The notes below the pieces were generated by a model that made no database searches, was not told where the DNA came from, and saw only the letters and a program-made list of their open reading frames with translations. A DNA stretch of 64,000 bases. It comes from Batillaria attramentaria. Lineage: Eukaryota > Mollusca > Gastropoda > Batillariidae. The position numbers and the translations under genes are program-made. Positions 43,438-55,000 of this stretch are shown here, piece after piece (the first letter of the stretch is position 1; each line of letters begins with the position of its first letter). The stretch lies in contig JACVVK020000436.1 of assembly GCA_018292915.2 (NCBI GenBank), positions 417,501 through 481,500 of the forward strand, read 5' to 3'.

Positions 43438-45240
43438 AGGCGATGTCACACTGAAAACAAGTTTTAAAGGCGAAACACCCGAAACATGCTTTCTGAAACA
43501 ATACTTAACACACACGACGTGAAAATGTAACGCCGGGAGGGAAGGTGTCGTCGTGTGTAGGTTACATTAATAAAAAAAATAAAGGTGCGCATGATTTTAG
43601 TTAGCGTATGTAAGGGGCCGTGGATGTCTGGTGTGTGTCTGCGAGTCTGTAATCGAGGACACGGCCTGTGCAAGCTCTCAGAAGGTGTGAATCACGCTTG
43701 CTCTAGCACGCACTCACTTCACTCACACAATCACTCCCTAACACACACTATCAATAACTGAGAGGAGAGGAACGCTCAAACATAGTGATTATTCCAAAAA
43801 TATGTTAACAAACAAAAAGGGGAAATCACAGTAATCACTTAGTAAATCATGGCACAAATCAACAAAAGAAAGGAATTACGATTGATTATGGCACAGATTC
43901 GGAGAAAAATATAATCTCTTGTACGACTACTATGCTGTCTGGTGGTCACTTTACGAATAGAAGTGAAATAACCAAAACAAAGGGAAAAGCGAACTAATCC
44001 TGACTAACAAAATGGGCACGTCTAAAATAACAGACAAAACTCCTGATTGGCATAAATCACTGAACCCTTATCAACTATTCCAACTAACAAACAAACAAAA
44101 CAAAAGAAGAGGGGAAGCGCGAAACCAAACTAAGAATTATCATACAAACAAACTCTACGTAGGCCTGGGGATTCCGGGGAGAGGGGAAACGGTAAGGCTG
44201 GGCGCTAAGAATTACTAAGAATAGAATTTCTCCACTGCGGTGACTGTGTAGTCGCGAGAATCAGAAGTTCGCGGTGCGCGCACGCTCGCTCGCTCGCTGC
44301 CGGGCAAAGGTTACACGGGCTAGGGGTCAGTGCACGCTGAGCGTCTAAGCATCAGCGGTAAAAATAATTCACACTCACTAACGCTGGTGAAACTATAAAA
44401 CTGCATGGGAACTATGCGGGAAGGAATACACTTACAAGAACAAACGAACGCACTAGTTCACACAATTTATGCACTAAAGTTTTCAAAAATAAAGTAACGA
44501 AAATAGCGTTTACGTGAAAGCTTGGAAACTGACTGCATGAGACGGCACTGACTGGCCAACACTAAGTAAACACCAAAAGAAACTGGGACACTTACGTTCT
44601 GCGGTCCGCTCGCCCGTAGCCAAAGGAAACACAACCACAAAAGTAATCCACACAATTAGGAATTTAGTCGGGAAAATTGGTCGGCCCGAGGGGGGTAATC
44701 CAAAAGTTGGGAGCGCTCTGAATTTCGGCGCGAAAACAGGGGTTTTTATAGGGAGGGGCCAGGCGTGGCGGGCTCGCGGAACGACCTTGGGACTGACCAG
44801 CGTGCGCGCACGTGAGGGGAAGGGAGGTGGGAAGGCCAAGCAACGTGACTTCTCTCAATACTAAACCAGGGACTAACTAGAAACTAATAGCGAACTACTA
44901 CCAAGAACTAAACTACGGCAAACATCCTACATCTAATTACAAACGCTGGTACTAAAATAAAAAATTAAAAACTCAATTCTCTACAAAAACATGTCTTGCG
45001 AAACAACCTCGAAACATGCGTAGAGTGCTCTCCCTTTACTCCTTGAACAAGGTTTCATTGGTTGAAGCACAGAACATGTTTTCAGATTTTAAGGCAGGTT
45101 CTAAAAGTAACAGCACGATCGAAACACGTTTTGAAACCATTGTTTTGAAGTAGGTCACACGACAAAACACGCTGTTTCGCAGCGAAACACCTGAAAACAA
45201 TGTTTTCAAAGTGTTTTTGCCCTCTCGTGTGACATGGCCT
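43438..45240. mobile_element. TIR element with TAA target duplication (PIF/Harbinger-like size class)
   Basis: TAA lies at 43435-43437 and 45241-45243. The ends AGGCGATGTCACAC and AGGCCATGTCACAC (complement of right end) are inverted with one mismatch, followed by imperfectly inverted GAAAC/GTTTC-rich sequence. A 3-bp TWA duplication is typical of PIF/Harbinger, but no transposase is recognised. Inside, on the minus strand, are a TATA-like CTATAAAAACC (about 44745) and a donor-like AAC|GTAAGT (about 44600), so it may carry a promoter. It ends 22 bases from exon 45263-45359. Confidence 0.55.
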
Positions 45241-45262
45241 TAAACGATGAACAGGGACTCAC

Positions 45263-45359
45263 TGCATCATCCGGTACTGGCGGGGCGTCAGCAACATGTC
45301 TGACAGTACCATCTTCATGTCACCATTGGGCATCATGTGTATGGGGTCAAACGTCCGGC
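45263..45359 (-). CDS. gene B exon: astacin propeptide
   Basis: TTTCAG acceptor, GCA|GTGAGT donor, 97 bp, phase 1 in and 2 out. It encodes RTFDPIHMMPNGDMKMV then LSDMLLTPRQYRMM. DMLLTPRQ matches the conserved end of astacin propeptides (D-(M/I)-x-L-T-x-x-Q). In the family the Asp is part of FxGD and blocks the zinc ('aspartate switch'); here the residues before it read VLSD, so the Asp is kept but F and G are changed. It joins in phase to both neighbours (C+GC makes Arg; CA+A makes Gln). Confidence 0.85.
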
Positions 45360-45455
45360 CTGAAACAAAATGTAGAAGACAAGAAAGATCGTACAGTCAA
45401 AATGAATTAACCTGTTGATGCCTAAATATATATGCTCTCTTGAACCCCCACCCCC

Positions 45456-45467
45456 CACCCACCCACC

Positions 45468-45507
<40 letters not shown>

Positions 45508-45700
45508 TCACAACTCCGGCCAAAAAGAACGCAGCAGCATAGTGTGCACGTAAGGTGTTTATGACGCAGATTTCGTTACGTCACTGTGTGCGTGAAAGTA
45601 AGTATTGTGTGGAGAAACGTCACAGTCTTGTTTTGTATCACTGAAACTTGCTGCTGCGCGTAGCAAAATCTGCCCCGTCTCTATAGAGAAACAACTTAAA
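45456..45700 (-). mobile_element. PAL element copy 9 (palindrome-side fragment)
   Basis: About 215 bp of PAL preceded by (CCCA)n and (CA)n, ending in half of the palindrome (CTCTATAGAGAAACAACTT). Confidence 0.75.
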
Positions 45701-45849
45701 AAGACTATAATAAAAGGGCAGAATGGTTTCATCAGGGCTTCTGTAAACAGGTCCAAGAAATTATGGACTAGCATCAGCAGCGTCCTGTTCTGAAAAAGAC
45801 GCTGGGGTTTTTTTTTGGTACAGAGTGTCTGCATAGTCATTTTCGATCA

Positions 45850-46512
45850 ACAGTAGTACCCAAGTACATAAAACCACCAACCACCTCAGCTTCTTTCTGA
45901 TCTATGATAACCGGTTTCAATATGTTCTTCCATTGTGTATTACCAAGAACAAGTTCTTTTCGTTGTTCCAACATTGAGTTCTAGATACCGTGACAAAAAA
46001 ATCCTTCAAGAGACCAATTTGGAGGACATATTGTGACAGAGAGAACTCATCTTTCAAGCAACTCACAAGGGCCATCTCATCTGCATGTTTCAGAAGAGTA
46101 AGAAGTGGGTCATTACAATGGATGTCATTGATATAAAGAGAAAATAGTACCGGAGAAAGTACACACCCCTGAGGGGCTCCAGTGTTCAGAATGATCTGAT
46201 CAGACAACACATGTTTGTTAATCACAAAATCCTTTCTGAACAGTAAAACTATTCTTCAAACAGACACGCTGTGGTCGATCACACAGGAAATGTCTAATCC
46301 AGAGAACAATGTCGCGAGTTAACATTTCAGTCTAGCAGCTTCTGAATAAGTATGTGATGCTGATAGGTATTGAGGGCAGCGGACAGATCCATGAAGAGGA
46401 CCCTACCAGAAATACCCATTAGGAAATGGAAAGTCCCAAATAAATGGGAAAATATCAACTGGGTAGCTAGCACAAATGAAATCATCCGGGCTGTAAATGT
46501 AGAACGGATCAA
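45850..46512 (-). pseudogene. LINE reverse-transcriptase fragment
   Basis: On the minus strand: RVLFMDLSAALNTYQHHIL (RT block with the first Asp), LTRDIVLWIRHFLCDRP, then after a frameshift LNTGAPQGCVLSPVLFSLYI and LLKHADEMALVS. The catalytic FADD-type motif is degraded to HADE. A decayed 5'- and 3'-truncated LINE of a different group from the one at 51938. Confidence 0.75.
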
Positions 46513-46619
46513 GGACGGTTTCAGTCAGAGAAACTCAATGTCGGCTTTGTAGCTAGAACAAAATAAAACGTGCGGGATGTATACACAGACAGATCAAGGA
46601 CAGTTTAGTTAGAAGTTAG

Positions 46620-46620
<1 letters not shown>

Positions 46621-46676
<56 letters not shown>
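46621..46676. repeat. (CA)n microsatellite
   Basis: A pure CA run between the LINE fragment and the propeptide exon of gene B. Confidence 0.9.
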
Positions 46677-46677
<1 letters not shown>

Positions 46678-46711
46678 ATTTCACTGACACGGCAGTAAAC
46701 CCTATACTCAC

Positions 46712-46781
46712 GGCCGTCAGCAGCTGCCATGATCTTCTGGTCAATGGACAGTGGTTTCCCCACAGCAACACCAAAGCATGT
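46712..46781 (-). CDS. gene B exon: N-terminal propeptide
   Basis: CTCCAG acceptor, GGCC|GTGAGT donor, 70 bp, phase 0 in and 1 out. It encodes TCFGVAVGKPLSIDQKIMAA and ADGR. The exon joins in phase to 45263-45359. It is placed here by strand, phase and position; on its own it has no diagnostic domain. It is probably not the first coding exon, since no signal peptide is encoded. Confidence 0.7.
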
Positions 46782-46889
46782 CTGGAGTAGCACAAAGCAA
46801 TCTGTTGATTTGCTTAGAATCTCCGTAAGGTGTCCTTCCCTAGTTTTTTTGTTTGTTTGTTTGTTTGTTTGTTTTTCAGGGGGGGGGGG

Positions 46890-46892
<3 letters not shown>

Positions 46893-46939
<47 letters not shown>

Positions 46940-47196
46940 GATGATGATGATGATGATGAAACGTTTTTATTCAGGATAGAGCATTTAGGCATTGCTGACT
47001 ATCTCACATGCGGTCCTGCTATCCTGCATGAAAAAAAGACAACAACATCAAAACAAAACAAAACAAAAAAGAAGAAGTATTAACTATCTAATGGAAATGA
47101 AGGAGAGAAAATTACACACGATAAACAAATCAAAACATACGTGGCATGTGCTGATGGTATTGGCTGTATGCCAAGTAAGAAGGAAGAGAGAGAGAG

Positions 47197-47243
<47 letters not shown>

Positions 47244-47330
47244 CGAGAGTGTAAATATCGAGTGTGTAAATATCGAGCTTGTAAATATCGAGAGTGTAAA
47301 TATCGAGAGTGTAAATATCGAGTGTGTACC
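46893..47330. repeat. (GA)n, (GATGAT)n, (GT)n and a 15-bp minisatellite
   Basis: (GA)n at 46893-46934, (GAT)n to 46959, (GA)n-(GT)n at 47187-47240, then about six units of TGTAAATATCGAG(A/T)G at 47241-47330. The open frames reading CKYRECKYR or similar across the last array are repeat artefacts. Confidence 0.85.
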
Positions 47331-47924
47331 TCAAAAACAGCGATACCCAGCAGCAGTGTAAACGATGAACGCACCATCCTGTTTGATCGACTCACTTCAG
47401 TTTGGCTCATGCGACGAATGAAACCGATACAAGCTACGAAATGTGATAAACCACATATCAAGCCAGGCCCATGGACTTGATTCCAAATCAGTTTAGGATT
47501 TATTTTTCCCGTTTGACTTCTGCCCAGGGCCCTTCAGACTGCCAGCGGTAATACCACGGATTCTATAGATACGCAGTCCGCGATGATACGCACATGCGCC
47601 ATAAATTTGTTCGAAATGAACAGCGAAACAGCGAGTCACGCTTCCAAAAGTGAGTGTGTTCACAGACACATTCTACCTTCTAAAACTCAGCGGAAGCTTA
47701 CAATACTTCGTTTTGTTCGAATTTTCAACAGAGTACATAAACTTAAAAAAAACAAAAAACATTCCGAGTACGTACTTGTGTTTCCGTTTTCAGAACCAGA
47801 TACAAAGTGCAGATGCTGTCCTTAACTATCTTTTCAGTGAACAATGAGAGCGGACTGTTAGCATGAAATGTGATATGTACATATGTACTTTTTGTGGGAG
47901 TAATTCACTGTGAAACAATTGTAC

Positions 47925-48104
47925 TTTCTTGACCACGTCAGCTATGGAGCCTTTGGGCAGAAGTCGAGTGGGGACAAAAGCCATGTATCCCGCCATGTAA
48001 AATGAGTCACGATGACTAATAGCCTGTAGGAAGGAAGTCCTCATGCTCTGGTGAAGATCTGGCACACCAAAGTTTATGTAAATGGCTCGTGTTTCTCCCT
48101 TGGG
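47925..48104 (-). CDS. probable coding exon of unknown identity, perhaps 5' exon of gene B
   Basis: TTTCAG acceptor and AAGAAA|GTACAA donor (weak) bound exactly 60 codons, phase 0 on both sides. It encodes PKGETRAIYINFGVPDLHQS, MRTSFLQAISHRDSFYMAGY and MAFVPTRLLPKGSIADVVKK. Composition and codon use look coding. The next exon of gene B (46712-46781) also starts in phase 0, so the join is open. I do not recognise the domain: it could be an N-terminal extension of the protease propeptide or an exon of another minus-strand gene. Confidence 0.5.
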
Positions 48105-48730
48105 CTGAAATATCGTTTTTATCTTTCGGGTTTCTGCTTCGTTGTTGTTGTTGCTGCTAATCTTTTTGTGTTTTTTTTTTCATGATACAAGAACAGGAAC
48201 ATAGTGGCATGGTAGACTACTAATACAGAGACATCAAGACATAGTAGACTGACAAACTAAAGAGACATACTGACATGGAAGACTAATACATGGACATTGC
48301 ATAACAAGCTAGCAGTACAAGGGCACAGTACAACAGCCACAAGAACGAAAAGAACCATTTGAGAAAAAAAAATAAAAAATGAAGGGATGAATAGGAGAGA
48401 GGAAGAAAAAAAAGTGTGTGTGTCGGGGGGGGGGGGGGGAGAGGGCTGAGGGGTGTGGTCGTGGTAGCAGTAGGTCTGTGAGCAATATTCATGTAACATG
48501 AGTTTTGCTGAACGGTAACTCATTCACTGGCTCCATGTATTTAGCCTTTAAGGAAACCAGCTGGGTGTATGGGATCAGAGACAAGTACTTTTCCTGGATA
48601 AATCCTGCCTTTAAGAGTCTGGTATAATTGTCTATTCTGGGTGTAGAGCCGTTGAATTTACATTTGTAAATAAATCTTTATCTGCTTCATGGTTGTGTTG
48701 TTGCTGTTGTTTTATGTGTATGCTTGTTTT

Positions 48731-48732
<2 letters not shown>

Positions 48733-48803
<71 letters not shown>

Positions 48804-48969
48804 TATCATGAACAACAGGATGCATGCTTTAGGCACCGCTTGATCCGAGACCTCCGAGTGTGTGTTTTAAACAGAAAAAGAAGCGGAGGTGACTGCAAAC
48901 GGGTATAAATGAGGAAAGCAACAAACAAGACTGAAAAACCCACTTGGAAAGAGGAAGCACAAGACATAT

Positions 48970-49030
<61 letters not shown>

Positions 49031-49259
49031 ATGTGTGGGGTTAGAATCAGACATTTTACTTTTCACCACTGCAGAGTACGCATAACGTGCCTGTGACACT
49101 TTGTCAAACGAATAATTAAGAGAGAGTTGAAAGAAGACGTAGCACTATCTTGCTCTGTGTTAAGCCCTGAGTTACATTTCCCAGACCACGCGATAGTGGT
49201 ATCACGAACAACAGGATGCACGCTTTAGGCACCACTTGATCCGAGACCTCAGAGTCTGC
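48733..49259. repeat. (GT)n tracts and a ~60-bp direct repeat
   Basis: (GT)n at 48733-48801 and 48973-49026. 'AACAACAGGATGCA(T/C)GCTTT' followed by 'AGGCACC.CTTGATCCGAGAC' occurs at 48802-48862 and again at 49199-49259. No gene was recognised in 48105-49392. Confidence 0.7.
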
Positions 49260-49392
49260 GGTCTGATGCATACAACAGGATACTAGACTACTCTGAAACG
49301 TACCTCTCATCTCAGGCGTATTACGTCGGGACTATCATCAGCACCAGAGTAACCGTTAGTCCGAGTCTTCTGACTCAGGAAGGCTGAGTCAG

Positions 49393-49694
49393 CGCCCGTA
49401 TGTAAACCTCGAGGTTAATTTAACCCACGGCTACGGGCCTAACCCAGACTAGGACAAAAGAAACCCCAAAACAAAATTAAATTTTAAAAAAAGGAAGCGA
49501 AGAAAGAAAGACAAAAATCCTTTTACAAGTATAACGGCATAGACACCTTGCTGGAATGGACCCGCTTCCTGATTTAAAAAAAAAACCAAAAAACCAACAA
49601 CAACAGAAAATTTTACCCTAGAGCTAGTTTAGTTCGAGGTTAGACTCTAACCCGGGGCTAAACTCCATAACCCCGACTTTTTACATGCGGGCCC
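49393..49694 (-). mobile_element. ~300-bp MITE, copy 1
   Basis: It is the inverse of 60725-61018: shared parts include 'GAAGCGGGTCCATTCCAGCA' and 'TCGAACTAAACTAGCTCTA' (in the 60.7-kb orientation). The ends CCCGTATGTAAA...TTTACATGCGGGCCC are inverted repeats. AAC-rich stretches lie inside. A poly-G run follows at 49731-49751. Confidence 0.75.
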
Positions 49695-50586
49695 AGGTTC
49701 CTACATTCACAAATGCTGTTTAGAGCATTGGGGGGGGGGGGGGGGGGGGGGCGGCGGGGATTTTGACTGTGTGTCGGTTGGGTGGCAAATTGGGTTGGAA
49801 TCAAAGGTGTGACAACCGTAAGATCCTGCCAAGACACTGCAACCGTTAAAAATGCCTAACGAAGTCGCTGTACGTTTTCTGTGTCGCCCGACAGGTCCGC
49901 AAAGACTGAAATTATAGGTGTGGGAAATCCGAGGCAACGAAAGGGGCCTGTACTGTTTAGAGATGGCGGCTGGTACAAATTTTCGCCTCAAGATCGTAAA
50001 TCAGCGCTTGAAGCATTCTTCTACCCACGCGTAAACAACTCTTGAACAGTAACTAACTAACTAACCTACCTCTTACGTGTCTTATTTTAGCTGCAGAATT
50101 TTACATGTGTGTGAGTTTGTGTCAGGGTGTGTGTGCGTGTGTTCCTCGGAATGCTTACTTGAATGTCAATTTGTTTTTTTACCTCCTATTGTAATGGCGC
50201 CTGGACCTTCTGATGAGGGACAGGCGTCACATTTAAATGAATTTTATTATCATTATTAAGATGCATTCCTTTTCAGGGTCTTCGTTTCAGTGTTGCTTTC
50301 TTGCTCCCTGCTGCACGAAACTGGATGCTCCACGGACAGAAAGATTTCCATCCGCGTTTTCCCAATAGTGCGCTACAAACTGTAGTCTATAGAGTCTGTA
50401 GTGTACGAACAACATCATCGTGTATTACCGTTTAGTACCTGCAACCGTCGAACGCTCGCCCTTAGTCTCTGTTTATGCGTCTCGTACTAATCTTTTAGTC
50501 TCAGCCTAGTTGCACTATTCTTGGACTTATGTTCTAGTCTCTAGCTCTCTATATGCATCAGACCCCAGATCGGCATAATTATTCCA

Positions 50587-50944
50587 TCAAGCATTCATCC
50601 AGAAAATCATAGACAGCGGTGACTGCATGAGCATCGTATAACCAACCATTACGCTTCCAGTATGGAGGACCACTTTGCACATGTCCGTATCTTTGTTGTT
50701 GTCTTGATTGTTGTTATCAACAGCGCTTAGAAGATTGTTGCATGCTCTTCGATTTACCAACTGTTGTTTCACGTATGTGTGAAATGACTGCGATGAACAA
50801 TTCTTGTGAAAGAAATTCAGCTGAATGGGATAGTGTGAAGCGTTTCCTAAATTTGGAACTTGCATGCAAAGGACATGTGTGAGTATAGTGTGAAGTTCTA
50901 TCTTCATGCATCACAATAATAGCACCAACACAAAGCAACAACAC
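50587..50944 (-). other. coding-like patch, unassigned
   Basis: Three minus-strand frames over this interval look partly protein-like, notably RYGHVQSGPPYWKRNG and LYDAHAVTAVYDFLDECLME at the left end, and a Cys/His/Arg-rich frame to the right of it. The frames are not linked by clear splice sites and no domain is recognised. It may be a decayed gene or transposon fragment. 49752-50586 and 50945-51520 show nothing else beyond a poly-C run at 51181-51197. Confidence 0.2.
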
Positions 50945-51698
50945 AAAACATCATAATTTCATCGCCTGAAACATCATCATAATTGAAAATAAGTACGAAA
51001 ACGAAGTTCCTAGCTTTATTACATACATTTTTTTTTTTATTAAACTAGTTTTAAACAAAAGCTTGCACACTGAACCAGCAACATGACTTTTTTTTTACAA
51101 AAAGAACTATACTTGACAACTATTTGTGACAAAGTCTGTGGACAAATCTAAGCTCATCCCAGTCTCCCGCCACCCTTACCCCCCCCCCCCCCCCCCCAAC
51201 ACACACTCCCCTCAAGGCCAAAGACTGTGTCAGCTCAAACAAATCACCATGAACCACCAGCCTTCATTCCTGCCCCAGAAAATCGGGTACTATCTTCCAG
51301 CCAAGGCATTGGTTGCCAGCACTCTTTCAAACTTGAGTTCAGTACATAGGCTTCGTCTCAGTGACCTCTACGTCCACGACCCCCTCCCCCTGTCCCCACC
51401 TTCCCGTTCCTCAGTTAGTTTCCCTCCCACACCCTTCAAGATTAAAGCACAGACCCATACATGTTGCAAAAATAAGTAGCTTGGTAACTGTCCTTATTGA
51501 AAAAGAGTCTCCGTAAATTGAAACAAGGAGGAACGGCCCCGTCCTACAAAGTTGTTTCTCCAAATTTCATTTTATTTTGTCTGTTTTGATGTTATTGTTG
51601 CCGGTTCTCCCCTCTCCAAGTTCTATCAATGACATTAGATCCTCTACGACCTCGACCGATTAGTCACGTGACTGGGGGTGGGGCCGGGTGGGGGGAGC

Positions 51699-51730
<32 letters not shown>

Positions 51731-51737
51731 GAGAGAG

Positions 51738-51916
51738 AGGGTGGGTGGGTGGGTGTTTGGGAGTTTAACGTCCTTTTCCACCACGTAAGGGTGATATCAA
51801 AGACGGGGCAACGAGACAAAGGCCGGCACAACTATTTGGCCCCAGCCGGGATTCGAACTCTCGACCCGAGCATTGAAAGTCCAACGCTCTACCATTCGGC
51901 CACCCTGGCTCCCCAG
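51738..51916 (-). mobile_element. tRNA-derived SINE 'A' within PAL copy 10
   Basis: On the minus strand, head GGGAGCCAGGGTGGCCGAAT, B box GAGTTCGAATCC and tail 'GATATCACCCTTACGTGGTG'. Confidence 0.85.
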
Positions 51917-52036
51917 AGACAGAGAGAGAGAGAGAGAGACTCAAGACTCAAGACTCAAGACTCAAGACTGTTTATTCCTTAAAGGGCATTGGCCCCCATC
52001 AGGAAGGGGTGCGCATACATTATAACAAGATTACAT

Positions 52037-55000
52037 TTACAGCACTCTCTCCAGTGTTTTCAGGGACCTGTAAAAGAAAAGTACAACATTGTTCAACATG
52101 TTGACATTTTTTGTTGACAATAGCAAAACCAATTTGAATGTTGATGGATTACGGTGGAACTTAGCCGGAATCAAATCATGCCGCAAAGCATCAAGAGCAG
52201 GACAGCACAGTATAAAATGAACTTCATTCTCTACTGCAGAATGGCAGAGTCTACAAGTTACTGGCACAGCATTTACTTTATACCTGTTTCTGTGTTCAGC
52301 CAGAATCGATACGCCCAGTCTGAATTGTACGAAAGCGTGAATAACATATCTATTCAAAGATAATGAAAGATATGGCTCAACTTCATGTGAGCTTTTAAAT
52401 GCACAATACATAGAAAATCTGTTACTAGAATGCAAATGGCTATCCCAGTCCTGCCACCGGCAGTCAATAAGACGTTGTCTGAAACACTTTATAAAAGAAT
52501 TAATACAACCTACCCCTTGATGCTGCCAAACGTACTGAAATCCATATTTACAAAGACATTGGCGAATTAGAGTAGCCCATGTAGTTTTACCTTTACAATC
52601 AAGATCGTACAGAAGTTTATATGATAGTGATGGCAAGCGCTGATCATCCATTCTTGTTATTTTGAGCCAATATCTGATACATCTGATGTATGAATTCAGA
52701 AAAATGGGGTACCTCCCAACCTCGCCATAGACAAGGTCATTTGGCGTGCGTCCATCCACACCCAGGAAACGCTTTAGGGCAAATAGATGAGACTTTTCAA
52801 CAATATGAGCATTTGTAAGTCCCCATACTTCTGCGCCATATTGGACAATAGGCTGCACCTGTGAATCAAAAAGCTTTATAAAAACTGAAAAGGATAACTT
52901 TTCAAACTTGTACAACGTCTTAAAAATACACATAGTTGCACGTTTTGCTCTGGACACTAAATCTTCACAGGCATAACTGAAGCTAAGTTTTGTGGAGAAG
53001 TAAACCCCAAGATATTTGTATGCATTTACTACTTTCATTTTCTGCCCACCCAACACCCACCTTTCCCTTGCTGCTAAGTATCCACCTTTGCGAAAGACAA
53101 TAATGTTACTCTTATCCATGTTAACCTTCAACTGTAAACGAAGAGATGATGAATAGAGGTTATTAAGCTGTGTTTGCAGACCAACTGCAGTTTCTGATAA
53201 TAAGGCAAGATCATCCGCAAAGAGTAATATAAACATCTGAATAGCTTCTTGAGAAAGAACGACACCATGTCTACCTTTGCTAATTATCTCCAATGCCAAT
53301 TCGTTGATAAACAATGAAAACAAAATAGGACTGCAAACATCCCCTTGCTTAACGCCTTTGGTGCAGTTAATTAATTCCGTGTATCTCCCCCCACATCTTA
53401 CTTTAGCTTTCACGTTGTCATACATGCTTCTAACACAGGAATACAATTTACCTCTAACACCATTTTTGAAGAGAATAGGCCATAAAACTTTCCTAGATAT
53501 ACTGTCGAAGGCCTTCTCAAAATCAATAAAGGCTACATATAGCTTTCTGTTATTTACCAGTTGTTTCTGGACAATTGCCATCAGAGTAAAAATATGGTCC
53601 ACAGTTGAGTAATCATGTTTAAATCCCGCCTGGTATTCCCCTGTAATGTTATTAAGTTCCACCCATTCTTGTAGTCTATTATTTATGATAATACCATATA
53701 TTTTGCTACTAATATTACACAAAGAAATGCCTCTATAATTGTTTGCATTATTCACATCACCCTTTTTATATAGTGGTAAAATAATGGATTCACACCATTG
53801 ATCAGGGTAGACACCATCGTCAAATAACTTATTAAACAACTTGACCAGAAACTCAACTATTTCTCCTTTTGCAACTTTAAACACTTCGGCAATTAATCCA
53901 TCTGTACCAGCAGCTTTTTTACACCTCAGTTTTTGTATTGCCATCAACACCTCCTCACTGGTAATAGGTCGGTCAAATAAATCATTCTCTTCTGTTGACG
54001 GAGGATCATAATCTTCTTCTACATTATCTGGTTTGTCGAGAATGTCCTTGAAATGTCTAAACCATTCATCCAAGGTAATATTATTTGTCTGGGTGACCTT
54101 CTTATTTCCAAATTTATTTATGTTTTTCCAAAATTCTCTTTGGTCATGAACTGATTCCATAAGTTCAGCATGCATTCTATTATTGTAGTCTTTCTTTTTC
54201 TTCTTAACTAAATTTTTATACTCTCTTCTGGCTTTACAGTACTCTTCTCTGTCGTGAGGTAGAAGACTTTTCTTAAACTTTCTAAGAAGCTGACGTACAC
54301 GCCTTCTAGCTAGAAGACATTCATGATCAAAACCGTCAAACCATTTACTTTTAGTTTTGTATGTTTGTCTACTCATACATGTAGCACACTTTTTGAGCGT
54401 ATCACTGAACTTTTCTAGAGCAGTATTGACATTAATATCAATCAAATGAGAAATTGTTAGTAACTCCTCTTTAAACCAATGCGATTTCACTTCTTGGACA
54501 AAATCCTCTTTATACCTGTCATCCCAAACCAGTTTGTGAACATCCCCAGAACTCACATCGTCTTCAACGCTCTGTGTATCTTCAGTAAGGTAAGTCACTC
54601 TAAGTTCAAGCGGCATATGTTGTGACTCAATCTGCTCACCAACAGACATGAAAATATAGTGGGATATAGAATCAAACAAATCACAGGAACTTAGAAAATA
54701 ATCATTAACACTGTTGCCATTATCAGATATGTATGTGTAGCAACCCTGTAGGTCGCCATTACACATACCATTCATTATACAAAGGCCGAATGCACTGCAC
54801 ATATTCAACAACATTTTCCCATAGCTATTCAATACTACATCTTCAGAGTTACGTTTCAATGTACCATCGTCAGTTCCATGTCGAGCATCATAAATATGAC
54901 TGTCATCAAATCGCTGTGGACAAATGTTTGAAGTTCGACTATTAAGGTCCCCACAGAGAAGAATGGGTAAGTTACCTGAAGCCTGCAGACAGTCTGTTAC

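Noticed and set aside
43438..45240. Third solo LTR (TGTCACAC...GTGTGACA)
   Set aside because: The 5-bp flanks do not match as a TSD at the TG/CA boundary, whereas extending the ends gives inverted AGGC(G/C)ATGTCACAC with TAA on both sides, which fits a DNA element better.
47241..47330. CRISPR-like spaced repeats
   Set aside because: The units are directly adjacent 15-mers without spacers, in a eukaryotic context: a minisatellite.
50587..50944. A coding exon for a signal peptide or a new protein
   Set aside because: The plausible parts are in different frames with stops between and no consistent splice sites. Kept only as a low-confidence patch.
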